Positions 37,337 through 48,570 of a DNA stretch of 64,000 nucleotides are shown one piece after another. The stretch is from Flavobacterium sp. JAD_PAG50586_2. Its GTDB lineage: Bacteria; Bacteroidota; Bacteroidia; Flavobacteriales; Flavobacteriaceae. The notes below the pieces were generated by a model. The model did not search any database and had not been told where the DNA came from. It was given only the letters and a program-made list of their open reading frames with translations. How positions within the stretch are numbered: position 1 is the stretch's first letter; each line of letters opens with the position of its first letter. The stretch lies in assembly GCA_023213215.1 (NCBI GenBank), contig CP096136.1, forward strand, positions 2,852,001-2,916,000. Direction: 5' to 3'. A program made the translations under genes and the position numbers.

Positions 37337-38348
37337 GTCAGCACACCATCAGGTTTGCCACTTTATCAGATGTAGATGCTATAATGAATTTTATAGATGT
37401 GCATTGGAAAAAGGATCATATTTTGGCAACAAATAAGGATTTTTCCTTTACGAATATGCAGATGGTGAAAAGGTAAATTTTGTTGTGGCAACAGATAATG
37501 TCAGCAATGAAATCGTTGGATTGTGTGGATTTATTAAGAACACAAAGGAATTGCCCGGAAGCGATATTTGGGGAGCATTATGGAAAGTGATTAAGACACG
37601 CAATCCAATGCTGGGCATTAATATTTTGGAATATTTAAATGAGAATAGCTGCTGTCGATCGTTTTCTTCTTTGGGAATAGCCAAAAAAACACTTCCGATT
37701 TATGACTTTTTAAGATATAAAACCGGAAAACTGAATCGCTATTACAGGCTCAACAACCAGGAAAATTTTCAGGTTGCGGTAGTAAAGGAAAAAATAATTT
37801 TAGATTTCAATAAAGAAGACAATTACAGCTTACAACGTTTGGATAATTTTGAGGCTGTGGTGCCCATTTTAAAGCGAATTCAAAACGATACCAAAGTTCC
37901 TTATAAAGACAACTGGTATTTGGAAAAAAGATATTTCAATCATCCCATCTATAACTATCAGGTATTTGGAATCAAAAAGGAACAGATAGATTCTATCATT
38001 GTAGTCCGTGAAATACAGCAAAACGAAACCAAAATCTTAAGGATAGTTGATTTTATTGGAAATCCATCCGATATTTGCGGTATTGGAGAGGAATTACAAA
38101 ACCTAATCGATCAAAAAGGTTATGAATACATAGATCTTTATTGTGACGGAATAGCAAATGAAATTTTGGAAACGGCAGGTTTAAAGCTAAAGGATGAAGC
38201 TGATTTAAATGTTATACCCAATTATTTTGAACCCTTTGTTCAGGAAAATGTCGACATTTATTACTTTACGACCCATAATGAAATTTTTCCAATTTTTAAG
38301 GCAGATGGTGATCAGGACAGGCCAAGTCGTTCCAATTTAGTTAGTTAA
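37333..38348 (+). CDS. GNAT-like acyltransferase; frame broken at 37440-37444
   Basis: MSQHTIRFATLSDVDAIMNF begins a GNAT fold from ATG 37333. The frame breaks in the T5 run 37440-37444; one more T gives NKDFFLYEYADGEKVNFVVA, joining to EIVGLCGF in the next frame. The repaired length is about 338 residues, long for GNAT proteins, so two GNAT-like halves or an extra domain are likely (second half: SIIVVREIQQNE). It overlaps the ACP start codon, so it is a good candidate to pass the ACP-bound group to an amino sugar. This is inferred from position and fold only. Confidence 0.72.
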
Positions 38349-38362
38349 AATTGTTTTTTAAA

Positions 38363-39759
38363 ATGAGCAAAAAAAAATATTCATATTGTTGCCGGATGGA
38401 CTTGGGTTGAGGAATTTTGGGTACACCGATTTTCATAAAAACTCCGGCGATAGGAATTCGGAAATCATTTTCTGGAACATAACGCCATTTCCCTTAACTG
38501 ATTTAGGTTATAGGGAATTAAAAATCAACAACACTAAACTTCATCCGCTAACGGATATTTACAAAAAGGCCAAAGTTCAGGTTGAATTTAATCTGAATAT
38601 AAAAAAAACCAAAGACGACGTATACAACCGATATCGATTTCCATTTCAATACACCACAATCAATGCCACAGTCAAAAACCTATTGGTTAATCTGATAACA
38701 TTTACTCATTCTACAAACGCTGGTTGGGCCAGAATCAGGAGAAAAATTAGTCAGAACGAAAAAAAGACACTTTACTACCAACAAAGTTTAGCAACCTTAC
38801 AAAAAGAAAAGCCTGCCATTGTTTTTTGTACCAACCAAAGGCATATTACTACTGTTGCCCCACTTTTGGCGGCAAAGGATTTAGGTATTCCAACGGCAAC
38901 ATTCATTTTTTCCTGGGATAATCTACCCAAAGCAACCATGGTTGTTGAAACCGATTTTTATATTGTTTGGAGCGATTATATGAAGGAAGAGCTGATGTTT
39001 TATTATCCTTACATCAAACCAGATCAGATTATCGTTACCGGAAGTCCACAGTTTGAACTTCATTTTGATAAGGATAATTTGTTGCCGAAAGAAGAATTTT
39101 TCAGGCAGAATGGATTGGATTTATCTAAAAAGTACATTTGTTTTTCGGGCAATGATGAGACTTCGAGTCCGGATGATCCAAAATACCTCGAAGATATTGC
39201 AAAAGCAGTTAGGAAGTTGAATGCTGAAGGCAATAATATTGGAGTTATATTTAGAAAAAGTCCTGTAGATTTTTCAGGAAGGTTTGACTGGATTCTCGAA
39301 AAATATGCCGATGAAGTCGTTTTTATTGATCCTTTGTGGAAAGCAATGTCAACGTCCTGGAACTCAATCCTACCCACAATCGATGATAATGTTTTATTTT
39401 CGAACTTGGCTGAATATACCGAATTGGTGATCACTATTGGATCTTCCACAGTTTTTGATTTTGTGGCGCACAATAAACCCACAGCTTATTTAAAGTACAA
39501 TCAGAAAGAGCAATTGAATAAAAAATGGGATATTTACAAGTGCTACGGTTTTGTTCATTTTCGTTCCATGCCCAATCAGGAAGTAGTATTTTGGCTCAAT
39601 GATCCGGAAGATATGGCAGCTGACATTTTAAATGCTTTGTCTGATACTAAAAAAACAATAGCACAAGCCCAAAAATGGTTTGAAAGAATAAATCAGCATC
39701 CACCACAACAAGCTTCTGAAAGAATTTGGAATGCAATCGAAACAATAATCGAAAAATAA
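38363..39759 (+). CDS. GT-B-like surface carbohydrate transferase; frame broken at 38369-38377
   Basis: From ATG 38363 the A9 run 38369-38377 breaks the frame. A tenth A gives MSKKKIFILLPDGLGLRNF, then an open frame of about 465 residues. TATFIFSWDNLPKA, VTGSPQFELHFD and TIGSSTVFDFVAHNKPTAYL recall the C-terminal domain of CDP-glycerol glycerophosphotransferase- and UDP-glycosyltransferase-like proteins of polysaccharide loci. No membrane helix is visible. Substrate is unknown; a phosphate-linked or sugar residue is possible. Confidence 0.65.
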
Positions 39760-39760
39760 T

Positions 39761-40323
39761 ATGGCAAAGAGCAGACTTTTAGCCGATTTTAATAGATACA
39801 ATCTTTCCAAAATTAACTTTAGGACGCTTTTCTTTGTCTTTATCTCTCATCCGATTCCGGGCTTGAAGTTCCTGACCATTTTTAGAATGACCCAGCATTA
39901 CAGAAGAAAAAACAGACTGCTGTTTTATTTTTCTTTTTGTGGTTAAGACGCCTGAAAGTCAAATATGGTTTTGACATTTCCTATCGCACAGAAATCGGCG
40001 CTGGATTTTACATTGGACATTTCGGAAACGTTGTCATTCACGGCGACGCTATTATTGGAGAGAACTGCAATATCTCTCAGGGAATTACTATTGGAGTCAG
40101 CAATTACGGAGATAAAAAAGGAACACCAACCATTGGAAACCGAGTTTTTATGGGGCCAAATGCCTGTGTTTTTGGCAGTATTAACGTTGGGAATAATGTT
40201 ACGATTGGTGCCAATGCCGTTGTAACGGATAACATTCCGGATGGGAAAACAGTTTTGCCATCGAAAACGATTATTTTAGACAAAGACCTGTCTCCGTTTT
40301 ATATTCACGATTATACCAATTAA
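39761..40323 (+). CDS. Serine acetyltransferase-like (CysE/WcaB-type) O-acetyltransferase; frame broken at 39928-39932
   Basis: An N-terminal arm (LLADFNRYNLSKINFRTLFFVFISHPIPGL split over the break) and hexapeptide repeats with GHFGNVVIHG, ISQGITIG and VFMGPNACV. The catalytic His of CysE-like proteins lies in IGHFGNVVIHG. One more T in the T5 run 39928-39932 gives LLFYFFFLWLRRLKVKYG, joining the frames into about 188 residues. In polysaccharide loci this subgroup O-acetylates sugars rather than serine. It lies between two glycosyltransferases. Confidence 0.8.
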
Positions 40324-40324
40324 G

Positions 40325-41469
40325 ATGAAAATTGCTTTTCTAACACCCGAATTTCCACATCCTAAAACGGGTTCGTCTGGTGGAATTGGAACAAGCATCC
40401 TAAATTTGGCTAAAGGATTAACGCTGCAGGGACACGAAGTTTCGGTCTTGATTTATGGGCAGAAAGAAGATGAGGTTTTTACCGAAAACGGAATTTCCTA
40501 TTACCGAATCAAAAACATAAAACTCAAAGGTTTCTCAAGGCTTTTAACCCAAAAAAAGTTCATAAACTAATCAATAAATTGGTTAGGGAAAACAAAGTTG
40601 AAATTGTCGAAGTTCCGGACTGGACTGGATTTACCTCTAACATAAAACCTGTTTGCCCGCTTGTAATCAGGCTCAATGGTTCGGATACCTATTTCTGTCA
40701 TTTAGACAATCGACCTGTAAAGTTCTTAAACAAATTCCACGAAAAAAGAGCTTTGCAAAATGCCGATGCCCTGCTTTCTGTAAGTCAGTATACAGCCGAT
40801 TTGACCAACGAATTATTTGGATTGAACCGTAATTTTTCTATTATTCCCAATAGCATTGATACCGATAAATTTTCGAATGAGAGTTTTGAAAACGTTGTGG
40901 AAAATACAATTCTCTATTTTGGGACTTTAATCCGAAAAAAAGGGGCGCTCGAATTGCCTTTTATTTTCAATGAAGTCTATAAACGAAACAAGGACGCCAA
41001 ATTAATTTTGATAGGACGTGATGCATCTGATATAATTTCCGGAAATTCATCCACTTGGCAAATGATGCAGCCTTTATTTGACCACGATGCTAAACAAAAT
41101 GTGAGTTATTTAGGAAGCGTTCCTTACGAAGAAATTAAAGCGCATATTACCACTTCTGCCGTTTGTGTTTTCCCTACATTTGCGGAAGCGCTGCCTGTTT
41201 CCTGGATTGAGGCAATGGCTATGAAAAAAGCAATAGTAGCATCAGATATTGGTTGGGCAGTCGAAGTAATTGACGATAGCATAAACGGATATTTGGTGCA
41301 TCCAAAACAACACCAACTGTATGCTGATAAAATAATACAATTGTTGGACAACAAAGAAGTAAGAAATAATTTTGGCATGGAAGCCCGGAAAAAGGCAGTG
41401 CAAAAATTCAGCATAGAAGTTGTAGCGGCGCAAAGTGTTGATTTCTACAAAAAGGTAATTAAAAAATGA
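40325..41469 (+). CDS. Glycosyltransferase family 4; frame broken at 40551-40557
   Basis: The N-terminus MKIAFLTPEFPHPKTGSSGG, with GGIGTSILNLAKGL, is the acceptor domain of GT4 enzymes. An eighth A in the run 40551-40557 gives LTQKKVHKLINKLVREN and joins the C-terminal domain, where YFGTLIRKKGALELPF and PTFAEALPVSWIEAMAMKKA contain the donor-binding E-x7-E. The repaired length is about 382 residues. Overlaps the next gene by 4 bp. Specificity unknown. Confidence 0.87.
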
Positions 41470-43010
41470 TAATTCTTTATCACAACAATGCAAAAATTAC
41501 TGGCATAGTTTCAACTGAAACTGGAGATGTTTCTGATGGATTAAACCGAAATATTAGTGCGGTATTACTTGATTTTGCTGATAAATATCCAAATGAAATC
41601 TTAGTCTGGTGTCACGAAAGTGCGAAAGACAATCTGAATGTTGATGCCATTGAAAGCTTATTCCACCACAAAAAAGTCCTTTGTTCCTATCATCCGTCTT
41701 CAAACTATTTTGACAGCCGTTTAGGCTATATTGAAGCTTCTGCTTTTGTCAAGGTTAATAAAGAGGTTCATTATGGGACATGGCAGACAAGCAGTCATTT
41801 TGGTGCTGTTCATAGTTCGGTTTTAAGAGCCTGTAAAGCTGATTTACTTATAGAAAAGGATTTTGATTATTTTCTTAATTCCTTTGCCAAAAGAGCTATT
41901 TTTTTTGGGTTATTCTGTTATTCAGAACCGAGTTTGCTTAAAAATAAAAAGAACATCAGCAAAGTAGTATCAGCCAATCTGTATACACTTTTTAAGTTCG
42001 CAAAGCAACATTACAGAATCCGATGGATTTTCCTTTTGTTTTTCAATTTAATGGTATTTGAAAAACGGTTTCCGGTATTTCCATTACTGGTTTCCTTGTT
42101 TTATAAAAGAAGGAATTTTAATCCAGACGAACTAAATACAATCGGAATTACATCCAATAGATCCATTATTGAAAAAGGAAGTATAGATGTATTGATTCCA
42201 ACCATTGGTCGTAAAGATTACTTGCTGAATGTGCTTGAAAATCTGGCTTCGCAAACCCATTTGCCAACCAATGTTATCGTTATCGAACAGAATCCGGAAG
42301 AAAACAGTGCATCTCAATTAGACTTTATCCAAAACAGGAAATGGCCCTTTACAATCAAGCATCATTTTACCCATCAAACCGGTGCATGCAATGCCAGAAA
42401 TATTGGATTGGAACTCATAGAAAGCGAGTTTTGTTTTTTTGCAGATGATGATATCGTTTTTGAAAGTAACTTACTCGAAAATGCATTTAAGTCAATTCAG
42501 TTTACCGGAAATGAAGTAATTTTAATTTCCTGTCATTTGAAATCGCAAACCATACAACCGATGCCGCCGATACAGTTTCCCATTTTTGGTGGCGGTCATT
42601 CTTTTGTTAAATCAGCCTGTCTGAACGGATTGAAATTCAATATGTCTTACGAATTTGGTTTTGGCGAAGACGGTGATTTTGGAATGCAGCTTGTAAATAA
42701 AGGATATGATATCTTATTCATTTCTACCAATGAAATTATTCATCTTAAAGCTCCAATTGGCGGCTTTAGGACAAAACCCATACTAAAATGGAGCGATGAT
42801 GTTATAGAACCCAAACCTTCGCCAACAGTCATGCTTTATAAATTGCTTCATGAGACAGAAGAGCAGTTACTAAGTTATAAGACTACGGTGTTTTTTAAAA
42901 ATCTGAACAACGGTTTTTTTAGAAATCCTTTTAAATATATCAAAACATTCAGGCAGAAATGGAATAGAAGTGTCTATTGGGCTAACGAATTAAAGAAACA
43001 TCAATCATGA
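41466..43010 (+). CDS. Large two-part glycosyltransferase with C-terminal GT2 domain
   Basis: 514 residues, about 200 longer than a normal GT2. The GT2 domain starts near 233 (IDVLIPTIGRKDYLL) and has FADDDIVFES and GFGEDGDFGMQL. The first 230 residues (ILYHNNAKITGIVST, VLVWCHES-like segments) do not match a family I recognise. A hydrophobic stretch near 185-205 (RIRWIFLLFFNLMVFEKRF) could be a membrane contact. The first part could be a divergent second catalytic domain. One frame throughout, no break seen. Confidence 0.78.
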   Translation: MIILYHNNAKITGIVSTETGDVSDGLNRNISAVLLDFADKYPNEILVWCHESAKDNLNVDAIESLFHHKKVLCSYHPSSNYFDSRLGYIEASAFVKVNKEVHYGTWQTSSHFGAVHSSVLRACKADLLIEKDFDYFLNSFAKRAIFFGLFCYSEPSLLKNKKNISKVVSANLYTLFKFAKQHYRIRWIFLLFFNLMVFEKRFPVFPLLVSLFYKRRNFNPDELNTIGITSNRSIIEKGSIDVLIPTIGRKDYLLNVLENLASQTHLPTNVIVIEQNPEENSASQLDFIQNRKWPFTIKHHFTHQTGACNARNIGLELIESEFCFFADDDIVFESNLLENAFKSIQFTGNEVILISCHLKSQTIQPMPPIQFPIFGGGHSFVKSACLNGLKFNMSYEFGFGEDGDFGMQLVNKGYDILFISTNEIIHLKAPIGGFRTKPILKWSDDVIEPKPSPTVMLYKLLHETEEQLLSYKTTVFFKNLNNGFFRNPFKYIKTFRQKWNRSVYWANELKKHQS

Positions 43011-44008
43011 ATTTTACACTGGTAATCTGTACCTATATGCGTCCTGTTCCGCTGCTGAATTTACTGAATTCGGTTAAGCTGCAAACGCTTTATCCCAATG
43101 AAATCCTCATTATTGATGGTTCGGCGAATGATGAAACGACAAAAGTGATTGAGCAGAACTTGTTCAAAAACCTAACTTACTTTCTAGTTCCAAAAGAACA
43201 TAGGGGGTTAACCAAACAAAGGAATTTCGGTGTTTCCAAAGTTTCTGAAAATGCAGAAGTTGTTTGCTTTTTGGATGACGATACCGTATTGGAATCAACT
43301 TATTTTGAGGAAATAATCAAAGCTTACGAAAGTGATTCCACTATTGTTGGCGTTGCAGGAGTAGCGATTAACGAGAGTAATTGGGCCAAAAAAGTTCCAG
43401 GCAGAAACTACAATAAAAACAAGTTTTACGAATTTGAAGACTATGTTTATCCCGAAGGCTCAAGAAATGTTTTGAGAAACAGGCTTGGATTGCAATCTAC
43501 TCTTGGACCTGGAAGAATGCCTGACTTTTCACACGGAAGAACCTGCGGTTTTCCATTGACCAATAAAATGTATGAGGTTGATTTACTGATTGGAATGTCT
43601 TTTTCCTTTAGAAGGAAAGTTTTTGATACCATCAGATTTTCTCATTATTTTGAAGGATACGGACTTTACGAAGATGCCGATTTCAGTATCCGTGCACAGC
43701 AATTGGGCAAAAATGTAATTGCCACTAAAGCACAACTTTCCCATTATCACGATCAGGCAGGAAGGCCTAATAAGTTCCAATATGGCAAAATGGTTACCCG
43801 AAACGGTTGGTATGTGTGGCGTGTGAAATACCCAAATCCGTCATTCAAAGCCAGGCTGAAATGGAATCTAACTTCCTTAGTATTGACTATTATCAGATTT
43901 AGCAATATATTTACCACAGACAAAAAGCAGGAAGCCTTTACCGAGTCGATAGGAAGAGTGGTGGGTTGGTTTAGTTTAATTTTTGACAGACCAAAAATAG
44001 AGAGATAG
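43007..44008 (+). CDS. Glycosyltransferase family 2
   Basis: 333 residues. LVICTYMRPVPLLNLLNSV, IIDGSANDET, GLTKQRNFG and the metal site FLDDDTVLES define the GT-A fold. DADFSIRAQQLGKN near 225 is the second conserved acidic block. Overlap with the previous gene is 4 bp. The C-terminal helix has some hydrophobic character, with no clear anchor. Substrate unknown. Confidence 0.88.
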   Translation: MNFTLVICTYMRPVPLLNLLNSVKLQTLYPNEILIIDGSANDETTKVIEQNLFKNLTYFLVPKEHRGLTKQRNFGVSKVSENAEVVCFLDDDTVLESTYFEEIIKAYESDSTIVGVAGVAINESNWAKKVPGRNYNKNKFYEFEDYVYPEGSRNVLRNRLGLQSTLGPGRMPDFSHGRTCGFPLTNKMYEVDLLIGMSFSFRRKVFDTIRFSHYFEGYGLYEDADFSIRAQQLGKNVIATKAQLSHYHDQAGRPNKFQYGKMVTRNGWYVWRVKYPNPSFKARLKWNLTSLVLTIIRFSNIFTTDKKQEAFTESIGRVVGWFSLIFDRPKIER

Positions 44009-44029
44009 CCTGCATAACCAAAAATCAAA

Positions 44030-45036
44030 ATGAAACTAACGATAACTTGTTTAACTGCTCATCACAATATGTTGATTTTTGCCTATTTGTATTATTGTGA
44101 GCAAAATAAAATCAGGTTTGATCTGAATTTTGATCCACAATGTCCCTATAATGGAGGCATACTTGAAGTAAATAACAAAACTATTTTTTTTGACTATTCT
44201 GACAGCCCGGTTTTTGCTGATGATCCTCAGAAATACAGCTACTATTTCAAAAGGTCTTTGCGAGCATTTGATGAAAAAGACAATGTATATCCTTTGAATT
44301 TCCAGGTTAATTATTCTTATAAATCGCTAAAATTTGTATCCAAACTTGGGTATAAAGATTTGACTAATAAATACAACAGGACCGAAATAATCAGAGCGCT
44401 TGACTATTTTAATTCTATTACCAATTCATCGCACAATGCTATGGATATCAGAAAGTTTCCGAGTAATGTGATTGATCATGGTGGTAGGATTTTATTTTAT
44501 ACCAGATTATGGTCTCCTGACAATCATCCTGATGAAGCCGAAAAAGAACGCAGAAGGCAGCAAAATGAGTTTCGTATGGAGGCTTGTCGAATCATAAAGA
44601 AAAATTTTAAAAATTCAGATGTGGGTTTATTTCCGGATAAATTCGCATCAACTATGGCGCCTGATATTCTCGTTGATGAAAAAAGACTTCCAGAAAAGAG
44701 TATTTCAGATTGTTGCGGAATTGTAATATTGGCATTGCTGATGATGGATTAAAGGATACTCCAGGCTGGAAAATCGGTGAGTACTTGCTATTCGGCAAGG
44801 CAGCGATAAGTACCCCATTGAATGTTGCGATTGAGAATTTCTACGAGCATGTCAATTACGAAAAACTATCGACCAGGAATTCGGTTTTGGAACTTCCCGA
44901 GAAGATTGAATTTTTATTAAACGGAAACCGCTATCTTGAAGTAGGCAGGAATAATCTGGATTGGAGTAATGAATATTTACATCCCAAAAACTTTATGCAT
45001 AGAATTCTTTCTAAAACAATTGGAGAAATAAAATAA
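44030..45036 (+). CDS. Glycosyltransferase-like protein; frame broken at 44710-44711
   Basis: The first frame (241 codons) reads MKLTITCLTAHHNMLIFAYL and has an extended region with YYCEQNKIRFDLNFD. The second frame continues LLRNCNIGIADDGLKDTPGWKIGEYLLFGKAAIST, a GT-B C-terminal donor-binding-like region. One more T at 44710-44711 gives ISDLLRNCNIGIADDG and about 336 residues. The match to a GT-B enzyme is from the C-terminal part only (glycine-rich, KIGEYLLFGKAAIS resembling the EAMA-x-GKPVV loop). I do not recognise a specific family. Confidence 0.62.
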
Positions 45037-45041
45037 GGAAA

Positions 45042-46156
45042 ATGAATTTTTGCATCATTACACATGTTTCTCACGGCAATCAAAACGGACATTACTTTGC
45101 GTATGCTCCGTATGTGAGGGAGATGAATATTTGGTCAAAATACGTCGATAAAATCATATTGGTTGCACCACTTGATCTACAGCAACATACGGCTATTGAT
45201 ATTCCATATTCTCATCAGAATATAGATTTCCGACAGGTTCCAATGTTCAATTTCCTAAACGTAAAAGCTTCTTTCAAAACCCTTTTTAAATTGCCTGTAA
45301 TTGCATTCGAAATATACAAGGCTATGAAAGATGCGGATCATATTCACTTGCGTTGTCCCGGAAATATGGGACTTTTAGGCTGTATTATCCAAATTTTTTT
45401 CCAGGTAAGAAGAAAACGGCTAAGTATGCCGGAAACTGGGACTTGCAATCAAAACAACCATTGAGTTACCGATTTCAAAAATGGATTTTGGCCAACACTT
45501 TCTTAACCAAAAACATGCAGGTATTGGTTTATGGCGAATGGGAAAACAGCACAAAAAATATAAAGCCTTTCTTTACGGCAAGTTATTTCGAAAAGGACAA
45601 GATTGATGTAAGGCCAAGAGAATTCAAAGGCAAAATTTCCTTTCTTTTTGTCGGGACATTGTCTAATGGAAAACAGCCACTGTACGCTATTAAATTGATT
45701 CAGAATCTTCATCAAAATGGGAATGATGTTCGGTTGATTGTTTTTGGGGAAGGGAATGAGAGAGCTGATCTCGAACGCTATATTTCCGAAAATAATCTTG
45801 AGGATATAGTATTACTGAAAGGGAATCAGAATCAGGAAACCATTAAAACGGCTTATTTAGAAAATCATTTTGTAGTTTTACCCTCAGTAAGCGAAGGTTG
45901 GCCCAAAGTGATTGCCGAAGGTATGTTTTGGGGTTGTCTGCCAATAGCTTCGAAAGTTTCCTGTGTTCCTAACATGCTCGATAATGGCCAAAGAGGAATA
46001 CTTTTAGAGATGAAACTTAATGAAGATACTAACGCCATTCAAAATCTTATAAACGACCCAAATTTGTACCAGGATAAAGTTAATAACGCCATTCTTTGGT
46101 CAAGAAATTATACACTTGACGTTTTTGAAGACGAAATAAAAAAGCTGTTGTCATGA
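45042..46156 (+). CDS. Glycosyltransferase family 4; frame broken at 45394-45400
   Basis: An N-terminal acceptor domain (MNFCIITHVSHGNQNGHYF) breaks off at the T7 run 45394-45400. An eighth T gives IIQIFFPGKKKTAKYAGNW, and the C-terminal domain continues with FLFVGTLSNGKQPLYAIKLI and LPSVSEGWPKVIAEGMFWGCLP, the donor motif. The repaired length is about 372 residues. Its stop overlaps the next gene's ATG. Donor unknown. Confidence 0.87.
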
Positions 46157-47226
46157 GAATAGTTCAGATTATCGACTCTTTGGAAATTGGCGGTGCCGAA
46201 AAAATGGCCGTTAATTATGCCAATGCATTATCCAGAACCAATGAATTCTCAGGTTTAGTGGCTACAAGAGCTGAAGGAAATCTTAAAAGCCAATTGCATA
46301 ATTCGGTTTCTTATCTTTATCTTAATAAAAAATCTACACTTGATTTTGGTGCGGCTTTCCGGTTAAAAAAATACTGTAAAGACAATAAAATAGCATTCCT
46401 ACAACCACACAGTAGTTCCTATTTTATAGCTTTATTGGTCAAATTCATTTATCCTAAAATTAAAATAATCTGGCATGACCACAACGGTTTGAGCGAATTC
46501 ATAAGTTCTGAAAAATCGGTTGCACTAAAGATTGCCTCTTATTTTTTCAGCGCCATTATTGTTGTAAATTATAAACTTAAGGATTGGGCAGAAAAAGAAC
46601 TGAATTGCAAAAAAGTAATTTACCTTCCTAATTTTACCAGTGATGAATCTTCAGCGGAAGCGGTTACCCAGCTGAATGGGATAAATGGCAAAAAGATTGT
46701 ATGTTTGGCCAATCTTCGCGATCAGAAAAATCATTTTTTATTGTTGGAAGTTGCAGTAAAATTGAAAAATTCGCATCCGGACTGGACATTTCATTTAGTT
46801 GGAAAAGATTTTGAAGATGACTATTCCAGACAGGTAAGGACACAATTAAAAGAGAAAAGCTTAACAGAAAGTGTCTTTATTTACGGTTCAAAGGACGATG
46901 TTATTAATATAATCAACCAATCCGAAATAGCTATTTTAACGTCTAAATCAGAAGGTTTACCTGTAGCTTTGATAGAATATGGATTGCTAAAGAAAGCAGT
47001 GGTTTCTACTAAAGTTGGTGAAATTCCATTAATTATCAAAGATGGCATCAATGGTTTTATCGTTGATTCTAATGATGCTGAAAGCTTTTACAACAAATTA
47101 GTTAAACTTATTGAAGATGACGATTTAAGGGTTAATTTTGGAAAATCCTTGTATCAAACCATTATAGAAAATCACTCAGAAGAAGCAGTTATTGCTAAAT
47201 ACTCAAATTTGATTAAGGAATTATAG
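46153..47226 (+). CDS. Glycosyltransferase family 4
   Basis: 357 residues, unbroken. MRIVQIIDSLEIGGAEKMAV is the classic GT4 N-terminus, CLANLRDQKNHFLLLEV starts the second domain and SKSEGLPVALIEYGLLKKAV is the E-x7-E donor motif. It overlaps the preceding gene by 4 bp and lies just before the polymerase gene, so it may add a repeat-unit sugar. Substrate unknown. Confidence 0.9.
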   Translation: MRIVQIIDSLEIGGAEKMAVNYANALSRTNEFSGLVATRAEGNLKSQLHNSVSYLYLNKKSTLDFGAAFRLKKYCKDNKIAFLQPHSSSYFIALLVKFIYPKIKIIWHDHNGLSEFISSEKSVALKIASYFFSAIIVVNYKLKDWAEKELNCKKVIYLPNFTSDESSAEAVTQLNGINGKKIVCLANLRDQKNHFLLLEVAVKLKNSHPDWTFHLVGKDFEDDYSRQVRTQLKEKSLTESVFIYGSKDDVINIINQSEIAILTSKSEGLPVALIEYGLLKKAVVSTKVGEIPLIIKDGINGFIVDSNDAESFYNKLVKLIEDDDLRVNFGKSLYQTIIENHSEEAVIAKYSNLIKEL

Positions 47227-47230
47227 TTTT

Positions 47231-48570
47231 ATGGGTGAAAAAAATATATCATATTAATTCTTATACATGTACTGATAGGATACATCATATATCAATTTCC
47301 ATCATTGTCAAAGTTATATGCTATTGCAATATTTGCTGTCGGGATGTATGTTGTAATTAAAACCAGAAACCAAAATAATGAGGTTTTGTTTGTGTCAGCC
47401 TATCTTGTAGGAAGTGAAGTCTTTCTGAGGATGACTCAGGGAAATATACTTTATGAATTTTCAAAATATGCCGTTATCCTTTTCCTGATATTAGGAATGT
47501 ATTATAAAGGATTTTCAAAAAACGCTGTCCCCTTTTGGTTTTATTTGTTATTGCTTTTGCCAGGAGTCTTAGTATCTACAGAAACTTTAAATTTAACGGC
47601 TGATTTAAGAACCACAATTTCCTTTAATATCTCGGGACCAGTATGTTTGGGTGTTGCGGCTATCTATAACTATAATAGGGAAATTTCACTTGAGCACCTC
47701 AATAATATGCTGTTGACTCTTGCACTGCCCATTTTATCTACAACGGTATATTTAATTTTCTTCACTCCGGAATTAAAGACAATTTTGGTTTCAACGGCTT
47801 CAAATCCTGCAGCTTCTGGAGGATTTGGTCCTAATCAGGTTGCTACTCTTTTGGGAATTGGGATGTTTATTTTCTTTTCAAGACTCATTTTTGAATCTAA
47901 GTCCAAGTTGATATTAATAGTCAACCTGTTGATCTTATTCAATATAACCTACAGAGGTTTGGTAACTTTCTCAAGGGGAGGAATGATGACGGGATTTGTT
48001 ATGATCATTATTTTATTGCTTTTTATTTATAAGAATACGGCAAGTAAAGGAAGGTATAAGCTTAATATGCTTTTTGCCTTTGTATTGTTTTTATTTGCAC
48101 TTACCTGGCTCTACACTTCCAGTCAAACTGGCGGTTTGATTGATAAGCGATATGCCAATCAGGATGCCACCGGAAAAGTAAAGGAAAGTAATTTTACAGG
48201 AAGAGAAGAAATATGGGATAGTGAGATAGCTGCTTTTGAAGACCATCCTGTATTTGGTATCGGAGTAGGAAAGGGCCTTGAAATAAGAGAGGAATTGACT
48301 GGAGGACTAATTGTAGTATCGCATAATGAAATTACCAGAACCCTTGCAGAACATGGAACTATGGGTATTATGGCTTTAGTAATAGTTTTATTAACGCCTA
48401 TGATTTTGTATTTAGACAACAAGCAGAATATGTATATGTTTTGTTTTTTAATATTCTGGCTGCTTACAATTAATCATGCTGCAATGCGGATTGCTGCACC
48501 AGCTTTTGTATATTCGTTATCTTTATTAAAAGTGTTTATGAATGAAGAACCTTCTCTACATAGGAAATAA
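47231..48570 (+). CDS. Wzy-like O-antigen polymerase or WaaL-type ligase; frame broken at 47238-47244
   Basis: Restoring one A in the run 47238-47244 gives a start MGEKKYIILILIHVLIGYI from ATG 47231, and about 446 residues with ten to eleven membrane helices. A long periplasmic loop contains GREEIWDSEIAAFEDHP, GIGVGKGLEIRE and SHNEITRTLAEHGTMG, the PF04932 (Wzy_C) pattern. It would polymerise or ligate undecaprenyl-PP-linked repeats in the periplasm. Wzy and WaaL cannot be separated from sequence alone; placement amid transferases favours Wzy. No Wzx flippase is seen in the window. Confidence 0.8.

Noticed and set aside
39761..40323. True CysE for cysteine synthesis
   Set aside because: It is too short for CysE (the long N-terminal helical domain is missing), and it lies amid glycosyltransferases, so a sugar O-acetyltransferase is more likely.
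47231..48570. 47231 protein as a definite Wzy
   Set aside because: Helix count and the PF04932 pattern are shared by Wzy and WaaL ligases, and the lack of Wzx leaves ligase possible, so I did not give a gene symbol.
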